This document shows positions 58,363 through 64,000 of a DNA stretch of 64,000 bases, in pieces (within the stretch, counting starts at the first letter, position 1; each line of letters begins with the position of its first letter). This DNA is from Luteibacter sp. UNCMF331Sha3.1 (GTDB taxonomy: Bacteria > Pseudomonadota > Gammaproteobacteria > Xanthomonadales > Rhodanobacteraceae). Location: the NCBI RefSeq assembly GCF_900109915.1, contig NZ_FOBU01000001.1, positions 936,764 through 1,000,763 of the forward strand. Direction: 5' to 3'. Below the pieces are notes generated by a model. That model saw only the letters and a list, made by a program, of their open reading frames with translations, ran no database searches and was not told where the DNA came from. The translations under genes were made by a program, and so were the position numbers.

Positions 58363-58534
58363 AGCCGGAACGGCCTCGTCGTCATGGACGACGTCGTTCC
58401 GCCGACCTGGGTGTCGCCGCTCGCGCGGCCGCCCGGTTCGCCCGCGGGGGCGAAGGTCGACGGTGCGTTCCCATGACGATGCGTCGCCCGCTACCCGCGG
58501 GCGGCCCGCCGTCGTGTGTGCAGCCGCCCTTCCC

Positions 58535-58555
58535 TCCTCTTTTTCCTAAAGAGGA
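58535..58555 (+). promoter_or_regulatory. Hairpin sequestering the metE ribosome binding site
   Basis: TCCTCTTT (58535-58542) pairs with AAAGAGGA (58548-58555); the second arm contains the Shine-Dalgarno sequence of metE. This is a plausible translational off-state for the riboswitch. Confidence 0.6.
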
Positions 58556-58562
58556 CCTGTTC

Positions 58563-60854
58563 ATGCCACACGTTACTTACCCCGGTTTTCCCCGCATCGG
58601 CAGACGCCGCGAACTCAAGCGGGCGCTCGAATCCCACTGGAAGAACGAACTCGACCGCGACGGACTGCTTGCCGTCGCGCGCGACCTGCGTCGCCAGCAC
58701 TGGGCGCTTGCCCGCGAGGCCGGCGCAGACAGCGTTCCGGTGAACGATTTCTCGCTCTACGACCACGTGCTCGACGCCGCCGTGCTCGTCGATGCGATTC
58801 CCGCGCGATACCGCGGGCTCTACGAGCGCGATCCGCTGGCCGGCTACTTCGCCATGGCGCGCGGTCATCAGGACGCCACGGTCGATGTGCACGCGCTGGA
58901 GATGACCAAGTGGTTCGACACCAACTACCACTACATCGTGCCGGAGCTGGTTGCCGGCCAGACCTTTCGCGCGCGCCCGGCGAAGGTCGTCGACGAGTTC
59001 CGCGAAGCCGTCGCCGCCGGTCACGCCGCCCGTCCCGTGCTGATCGGCCCGATCACCTTCCTGCGCCTGGCCAAGACCGTCGACGGCAGCGACCCGCTCG
59101 CGCTGCTCGACGGGCTCCTGCCGGCGTGGCTCGACGTACTCGACGCACTGGCCGACGCCGGCGCCGACTGGGTGCAGGTCGACGAACCCGCGCTGGTACT
59201 GGACCTCGACGACGCGACCCGCGACGCGTATCGCCACGCCTATGCACGCATCGCCGAACGGTCTCGCGTGCGCATCCTGCTGGCCACGTATTTCGGTGGT
59301 CCCGGCGACGACGTCGCGCTGCTCGCGTCGCTACCCGTCGCGGGCTTCCATGTCGACCTCGTGCGTGGCGAGGACGATCTTTCCGCGCTGCTCGAGGCGC
59401 TGCCCGACGACGCGATCGTCTCCGCGGGCATCCTGGATGGCCGCAACGTCTGGCTGAGCGCTCCCGATAAGGTGCTCCCGCGCATCGAAGCGCTGCGCGA
59501 CCGGCTGGGCGACGAACGCCTTTGGTTATCGACGTCGTGCTCGTTGCTGCACGTGCCGATCGACGTCGCCGGAGAGAAGCGCCTGCGCGGCGGCGTCGGC
59601 GAGTGGCTGTCGTTCGCGCGGCAGAAGATCGAAGAACTGCGTCGCTACGCGGACGCCGCGAACGGCGCGGCGGACGCCCGCGCGTCGCTCGCCGCGCAGC
59701 AGGCCGTCGTGGACGCGCGGCTCGCGTCGCCCGATGTCGTGCGTCCCCACGTACGCGCCCGGGTCCGCGGCCTCACGCCGCAGTTCGCCCAGCGTCGCTC
59801 CGCGTTCGGATTCCGCAAGGTCGTGCAGCGGGAACGCTTCGGTCTGCCCGACCTGCCGACGACCACGATCGGTTCGTTCCCGCAGACGCCCGACCTGCGC
59901 AACGCGCGCGCGGCGCATCGGGCCGGCAGGCTGGACGACGCGTCGTATGCCGACGTGCTGCGCGAGGAAGTCCGTCGCGCGGTGCGGTTTCAGGAGGAAG
60001 CCGGCATCGACGTGCTGGTGCACGGCGAGCCCGAGCGCAACGACATGGTGGAGTATTTCGCCGAGCAGCTCGACGGCTATGCGTTCACCTCGCTCGGCTG
60101 GGTGCAGAGCTATGGATCGCGCTGCGTGAAGGCACCGATCATCTACGGGGACGTCGCCCGCCCCGCGCCGATGACCGTGGCGTGGTCGGCCTACGCGCAG
60201 TCGCTGACCGAACGGCCGATGAAAGGCATGCTGACCGGTCCGGTGACGATGCTGCAGTGGTCGTTCGTGCGCGACGACCTCCCCCGCGCCGACGTCTGCC
60301 GCCAGATCGCGCTCGCGCTCCGCGACGAGGTGCACGATCTCGAAAAGGCGGGCATCGGCATCGTGCAGATCGACGAACCCGCGCTCCGCGAGGGCATGCC
60401 CCTCCGTCGCCACGCATGGGCCGCGTACCTCGACTGGGCGGTGGACGCGTTCCGCATCACCGCGGGCGGCGTCAGCGACGCGACCCAGGTCCATACCCAT
60501 ATGTGCTACTCGGAGTTCAACGACATCATGGACGCGGTGGCCGCCATGGATGCCGACGTGATCTCCATCGAAACGAGCCGGTCGCGCATGGAGCTGCTGG
60601 AGGCGTTCACGACGTTCCGGTACCCGAACGGCATCGGCCCCGGCGTCTACGACATCCACTCCCCCCGCGTGCCGGCGGAAGCCGAGATGGCCGATCTGGT
60701 GGCCCGGGCCCTGCAGGTCCTGGCTCCCGACCAGCTCTGGATCAACCCCGATTGCGGCCTGAAGACCCGCGGCTGGCCCGAGGTCCGGGACGCGTTGACG
60801 GGGATGGTGGCCGTGGCCCGGGCAGCCCGGGAGCGGCTGACGGCGGCGGGCTGA
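58563..60854 (+). CDS. metE: Cobalamin-independent methionine synthase
   Basis: 763 residues, the usual MetE length. It methylates homocysteine with 5-methyltetrahydropteroyl-triglutamate. The zinc ligands are present: HxC in THMCYSEFND, Glu in DVISIETSRSRME, and Cys in INPDCGLKTR. The N-terminus HVTYPGFPRIGRRRELKRAL is typical. The open frame upstream to 58230 is riboswitch RNA, not protein; ATG 58563 has AGAGGA upstream. B12-dependent repression is expected through the riboswitch. Confidence 0.98.
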   Translation: MPHVTYPGFPRIGRRRELKRALESHWKNELDRDGLLAVARDLRRQHWALAREAGADSVPVNDFSLYDHVLDAAVLVDAIPARYRGLYERDPLAGYFAMARGHQDATVDVHALEMTKWFDTNYHYIVPELVAGQTFRARPAKVVDEFREAVAAGHAARPVLIGPITFLRLAKTVDGSDPLALLDGLLPAWLDVLDALADAGADWVQVDEPALVLDLDDATRDAYRHAYARIAERSRVRILLATYFGGPGDDVALLASLPVAGFHVDLVRGEDDLSALLEALPDDAIVSAGILDGRNVWLSAPDKVLPRIEALRDRLGDERLWLSTSCSLLHVPIDVAGEKRLRGGVGEWLSFARQKIEELRRYADAANGAADARASLAAQQAVVDARLASPDVVRPHVRARVRGLTPQFAQRRSAFGFRKVVQRERFGLPDLPTTTIGSFPQTPDLRNARAAHRAGRLDDASYADVLREEVRRAVRFQEEAGIDVLVHGEPERNDMVEYFAEQLDGYAFTSLGWVQSYGSRCVKAPIIYGDVARPAPMTVAWSAYAQSLTERPMKGMLTGPVTMLQWSFVRDDLPRADVCRQIALALRDEVHDLEKAGIGIVQIDEPALREGMPLRRHAWAAYLDWAVDAFRITAGGVSDATQVHTHMCYSEFNDIMDAVAAMDADVISIETSRSRMELLEAFTTFRYPNGIGPGVYDIHSPRVPAEAEMADLVARALQVLAPDQLWINPDCGLKTRGWPEVRDALTGMVAVARAARERLTAAG

Positions 60855-60884
60855 GGCCCCCCGACGCCCGCGCACCCCTGTGGG

Positions 60885-60910
60885 AGCCGCTATGGGGGCT
60901 GCCACAGGGG
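60885..60910. repeat. Inverted repeat after metE
   Basis: CCCCTGTGG (60885-60893) pairs with CCACAGGGG (60902-60910), with AGCC/GGCT extending the stem. It may be a diverged REP unit or the metE terminator; no U-run follows. Confidence 0.5.
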
Positions 60911-61011
60911 TACCACCGACGATCGCCGCTGAACATCCATGCAATCGTCACCCCCGGGGCGTACCCTCCCCTCTGCAAACCCGGGCCGAGCCGTGTATCA
61001 TGGCGCGCCCA

Positions 61012-61041
61012 TTTATCTCTTTATCCGTAAAGAAGGATATA
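61012..61041. promoter_or_regulatory. Dyad upstream of metK, related to the metE dyad
   Basis: TTTATCT at the left, core CCG at the centre and GGATATA at the right; 21 of 30 positions match the metE dyad, and 9 of 15 pairs are symmetric. It ends 8 bases before the metK ATG and includes AAGGA. Confidence 0.4.
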
Positions 61042-61049
61042 TCCTCGCG

Positions 61050-62270
61050 ATGAGCAACTACCTCTTCACCTCCGAGTCGGTCTCCGAAGGCCATCCGGAC
61101 AAGATCGCCGACCAGATCTCGGACGCGGTCCTCGACGCGATTCTTGCCCAGGATCCGCGCGCGCGCGTGGCGTGCGAGACGCTGGTGAAGACCGGCGTCG
61201 CCATCGTCGCAGGCGAAATCACCACCAGCGCCTGGATCGACCTCGAGGCCCTCACCCGCAAGGTGATCCTCGACATCGGCTACAACAGCTCCGACGTCGG
61301 TTTCGACGGCGAGACCTGCGGCGTGCTCAACCTCATCGGCAAGCAGTCGCCGGACATCAACCAGGGCGTGGATCGCAAGAAGCCGGAAGAACAGGGCGCT
61401 GGCGACCAGGGCCTGATGTTCGGCTACGCCACGAACGAGACCAGCGAATACATGCCGGCGGCGATCCACTACGCCCACCGTCTCGTCGAGCAGCAGACCA
61501 AGGTCCGCAAGAAGAAGAACTCGCCGCTGCCGTGGCTGCGCCCGGACGCCAAGAGCCAGGTCACCCTGCGCTACGAGAACGGCGAAGCCGTCGCCATCGA
61601 CGCCGTCGTGCTCTCCACGCAGCACGATCCGGACGTGAAGCAGAAGGACCTCATCGAAGGCGTGCGCGAGCTGATCCTGAAGCCCGTGCTGCCGGCGAAG
61701 CTGCTGCACAAGGGCACCAAGTTCCACATCAACCCGACCGGCAAGTTCGTCATCGGCGGCCCGGTGGGCGACTGCGGCCTCACCGGCCGCAAGATCATCG
61801 TCGACACCTACGGCGGCTGGGCCCGTCACGGCGGCGGCGCGTTCTCCGGTAAGGATCCGTCCAAGGTCGACCGCTCGGCTGCCTACGCCGCCCGCTACGT
61901 CGCCAAGAACATCGTCGCGGCCGGCCTCGCCGACCGTTGCGAGATCCAGGTCAGCTACGCCATCGGCGTCGCCGAGCCGACCTCCATCTCGGTGACCACG
62001 TTCGGTACCGGCAAGATTCCGGACGAGAAGATCGAGAAGCTGATCCGCAAGCACTTCGACCTGCGCCCGTACGGCATCATCCAGATGCTCGACCTGGTGC
62101 ACCCGATGTACCAGCCGACCGCGTCGAACGGTCACTTCGGCCGCAAGCCCTACGAGGTCACCGACAAGAACGGCAACACGTTCACGGCGTTCTCGTGGGA
62201 GAAGACCGACAAGGCCGAGATCCTGCGCGACGCCGCGGGCCTCGGTGCGACGGTCGCGCGCCGCAAGTAA
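61050..62270 (+). CDS. metK: S-adenosylmethionine synthetase
   Basis: 406 residues. It makes SAM from methionine and ATP. N-terminal [20 protein letters not shown], metal/ATP motif [12 protein letters not shown], and the loop [16 protein letters not shown] are diagnostic. The start is ATG 61050; the open frame continues upstream through the promoter region. AAGGA lies 12 bases upstream, within the dyad. It follows metE by 195 bp, and a clear terminator follows it. Confidence 0.98.
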   Translation: MSNYLFTSESVSEGHPDKIADQISDAVLDAILAQDPRARVACETLVKTGVAIVAGEITTSAWIDLEALTRKVILDIGYNSSDVGFDGETCGVLNLIGKQSPDINQGVDRKKPEEQGAGDQGLMFGYATNETSEYMPAAIHYAHRLVEQQTKVRKKKNSPLPWLRPDAKSQVTLRYENGEAVAIDAVVLSTQHDPDVKQKDLIEGVRELILKPVLPAKLLHKGTKFHINPTGKFVIGGPVGDCGLTGRKIIVDTYGGWARHGGGAFSGKDPSKVDRSAAYAARYVAKNIVAAGLADRCEIQVSYAIGVAEPTSISVTTFGTGKIPDEKIEKLIRKHFDLRPYGIIQMLDLVHPMYQPTASNGHFGRKPYEVTDKNGNTFTAFSWEKTDKAEILRDAAGLGATVARRK

Positions 62271-62291
62271 GCGACCCTCCATCGTTCATCG

Positions 62292-62317
62292 AAAAGGCGC
62301 CTTCGGGCGCCTTTTTT
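62292..62317 (+). terminator. Rho-independent terminator of metK
   Basis: AAAAGGCGCC (62292-62301), loop TTCG, GGCGCCTTTT (62306-62315), then more T residues. It is 22 bases after the metK stop. Confidence 0.9.
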
Positions 62318-62327
62318 CGTTGTCTGG

Positions 62328-62343
62328 CGGGAGCCAGCCTGCT
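62328..62343. repeat. REP-like half-site, family A
   Basis: CGGGAGCCAGCCTGCTG without a second arm, 10 bases after the metK terminator. Confidence 0.55.
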
Positions 62344-62403
62344 GTTTACGGCCATTTCATCGTCCGGATGCGACACAGTGCTTTCGTCACCGGAGACACC
62401 ACC

Positions 62404-62922
62404 ATGAACCTCACCCGCCCCCTCGCCACCGCGCTGCTCGCCACCGCCCTGTCCTTCGCGGCACAGGCACAGGACAAGGACTCGCAAGGCGGCACGGCGA
62501 CCGACGCCGGGTTCTTCAAGAACGCGTCGGCCTCCGGCCTCACGGAGGTGGCCGCGAGCAAGGTCGCGCTGGAACGGTCGTCCTCGCCGACGGTGAAGAA
62601 GTTCGCGCAGACGATGATCGACGACCACACGAAGGCCAACGAGGAACTCGAAGGCCTGAAGTCGGGCGACAAGGGCTACTCGATCGCAGGACAGCCCACG
62701 CCGGATGGCGAGAAGCTGATCGATGCGATGAAGCGGCTCAGCGGTGCGGAACTGAACAGCACCTACCGCAAGATGATGATCGCCGATCACGAGAAAGCCG
62801 TGGCGATGTTCGAGGTGGAGATCGAGAAGGGTTCCAATCCCGAGCTCAAGGCCTTCGCGAAGAAGACCCTGCCGACGCTGAAGCATCACCTGAAGGATGC
62901 GAAGGCCCTGCCGGCGAAGTGA
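62404..62922 (+). CDS. Exported DUF4142 protein
   Basis: 172 residues. Signal peptide ends at AAQAQD (about residue 22). The mature protein is a four-helix, ferritin-like DUF4142 domain: ASASGLTEVAASKVALERSS, a helical hairpin with DDHTKANEEL and MMIADHEKAVAMFEVEIEKG, and a tail of Lys-rich helix. The function of the family is unknown; it is often linked to envelope stress. GGAG lies 9 bases before the ATG. The frame is open upstream to 62245, but those codons cross the metK terminator. Confidence 0.88.
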   Translation: MNLTRPLATALLATALSFAAQAQDKDSQGGTATDAGFFKNASASGLTEVAASKVALERSSSPTVKKFAQTMIDDHTKANEELEGLKSGDKGYSIAGQPTPDGEKLIDAMKRLSGAELNSTYRKMMIADHEKAVAMFEVEIEKGSNPELKAFAKKTLPTLKHHLKDAKALPAK

Positions 62923-62933
62923 CGGCTAGCGGT

Positions 62934-62955
62934 GGGAGCCAGCCTGCTGGCTCCC
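62934..62955. repeat. Compact REP-like hairpin, family A
   Basis: GGGAGCCAGC and GCTGGCTCCC with a 2-base loop, between the convergent DUF4142 and xylH genes. Confidence 0.75.
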
Positions 62956-62963
62956 CCGACCGA

Positions 62964-64000
62964 TCACGCGTTACGGTTCGAACCCGAAAGCACGTCGACC
63001 CACACGGCCAGCACCAGGATCACGCCCTTGATCATCATCTGCCAGCTGTTGTCGACGTCCATCAGCTGCATGCCGCTGTCGAGGCTGGCCATCACGAGCG
63101 CGCCGACCAGAGCACCGTAGACCGTACCCGAACCGCCACGCATCGACGTACCGCCGATGAAGCACGCCGAGATGGCGTCGAGCTCGGCGCCCGTGCCCGC
63201 CGACGGCGAACCCGAACCCGTGCGCGCCACCGTGATGATGCCCGCGAAGGCGCACATCAGGCCCATCAGCGCGAAGACGACGAGTTTCACGCGCGCCACG
63301 TTCACGCCCGAGAGGCGCGTGGCCTCCATGTTGCCGCCCACCGCGTAGATGTGCCGGCCAAACACCGTCTGTGTCGACACGTAGGTGAACACGGCCAGCA
63401 GCGCGAGCAGGATCATCACCGGAATGGGGATGCCGTTGGCATCGTTGAGTACGCGCACGAAGCCGAAGATGAACGCGCCGATCGCAACGATCCGCGCCAC
63501 GTCGATCCACGTGGCCGCCTGCTGAAGCCCCAGCTTCGCCCGGCGCACGCGACGCCGCACCGTGAGTGCCACCATCGCGAGGAAGATGATGGCGCCAATC
63601 CACACGGACAGCACCGGCGGCACGAAACCCTGGCCGAGGGCGATCAGGTCGTCGGGTGCCGGCGCGATCGTGGAGCTGCCCGTGATGTAGAGCACGAGGC
63701 CGCGAAACGCCAGCATCCCGCCCAGGCCGACGATGAACGACGGCACGCGCATTTTGGTCACGACGAAGCCGTTGACGGCACCGATTACCAGGCCGAGCGC
63801 GAGCACCGCCGCGATGGATGGCCACGTGCCCCACCCCATGTTCACCGTGAGGATCGCCGCCACACCGCCCAGCAGGCCGAGCTGCGAGCCGATGGACAGG
63901 TCGATCTCGCCTGCGATGATGATGAAGACCATGCCGCAGGCGAGCATCCCGGTGATCGCCATCTGCCGGAACAGATTGGACAGATTGCCCGGCGTGACGA
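62964..64000 (-). CDS. xylH: Sugar ABC transporter permease XylH-like (N-terminus cut by window edge)
   Basis: About 345 residues are visible; the start lies beyond the right edge, with at least 12 more codons (VTPGNLSNLFRQ) before the internal Met at 63962. The protein has about ten membrane helices, the family stretch GEIDLSIGSQLGLLGG, and the permease motif YAVGGNMEATRLSGV. It belongs to the ribose/xylose importer group (BPD_transp_2), and the pattern is closest to XylH of D-xylose import. The binding protein and ATPase genes should lie to the right, outside the window. Confidence 0.85.
   Translation of the reverse strand, partial: VTPGNLSNLFRQMAITGMLACGMVFIIIAGEIDLSIGSQLGLLGGVAAILTVNMGWGTWPSIAAVLALGLVIGAVNGFVVTKMRVPSFIVGLGGMLAFRGLVLYITGSSTIAPAPDDLIALGQGFVPPVLSVWIGAIIFLAMVALTVRRRVRRAKLGLQQAATWIDVARIVAIGAFIFGFVRVLNDANGIPIPVMILLALLAVFTYVSTQTVFGRHIYAVGGNMEATRLSGVNVARVKLVVFALMGLMCAFAGIITVARTGSGSPSAGTGAELDAISACFIGGTSMRGGSGTVYGALVGALVMASLDSGMQLMDVDNSWQMMIKGVILVLAVWVDVLSGSNRNA

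Overview
The window is GC-rich DNA (about two thirds G+C) from a gammaproteobacterium. Gene order and protein sequences point to the Xanthomonadales, most likely Rhodanobacteraceae (Luteibacter/Dyella-like); this is an inference from gene content, not a database result. There is a complete division and cell wall (dcw) cluster in the order mraZ-rsmH-ftsL-ftsI-murE-murF-mraY-ftsW-murG-murC-ddl-ftsQ-ftsA-ftsZ-lpxC, with a divergent M23 peptidase/dciA pair and then secA. Short palindromic REP-like elements of two related families sit between many genes.

Layout. 1-3492: secA (cut by the left edge), an M23 endopeptidase and the helicase loader dciA. 4129-20895: lpxC and the dcw cluster on the minus strand, almost every junction a 4-base stop/start overlap, driven by a clear promoter with four MraZ boxes. 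21180-24812: RNase P RNA, rsmI, lpoA and yraN. 24891-31516: a HAD hydrolase, a membrane PAS-GGDEF-EAL protein, an UndA-like heme-oxygenase-fold protein and an M13 metallopeptidase. 31597-37944: a GH31 glycosidase followed by a yehZYXW-type osmoprotectant ABC transporter. 38139-43804: a compact five-gene minus-strand unit combining a small secreted protein, a cupredoxin, a sensory EAL protein, an outer-membrane barrel and a diguanylate cyclase. 43933-44919: a dus-family gene. 45121-46274: two overlapping genes for exported proteins; the first has the active-site pattern of the pertussis toxin S1 ADP-ribosyltransferase, the second looks like a small B subunit. 46309-51541: a YdeP-type molybdoenzyme, fdhD, and moeA-mobA with a small hypothetical gene. 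51682-54207: a second EF-G with a long leader containing two terminator-like hairpins and a tiny upstream ORF. 54208-58015: aldo/keto reductase, MarR regulator, short-chain dehydrogenase and glycosyltransferase. 58175-62922: cobalamin riboswitch-metE, metK, and a DUF4142 protein. 62964-64000: xylH, cut by the right edge.

How it fits together. The left third is housekeeping: peptidoglycan precursor synthesis, septation, lipid A commitment, Sec export and PBP1A activation. The right two thirds are accessory or regulatory. The most noteworthy parts are the pertussis-like AB toxin pair, the copper/c-di-GMP/outer-membrane operon, the attenuator-like leader of the second EF-G, the metE riboswitch carrying an inserted 30-bp dyad that recurs in front of metK, and the UndA-like protein. 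No phage, integrase, insertion sequence, CRISPR array or tRNA gene was recognised.
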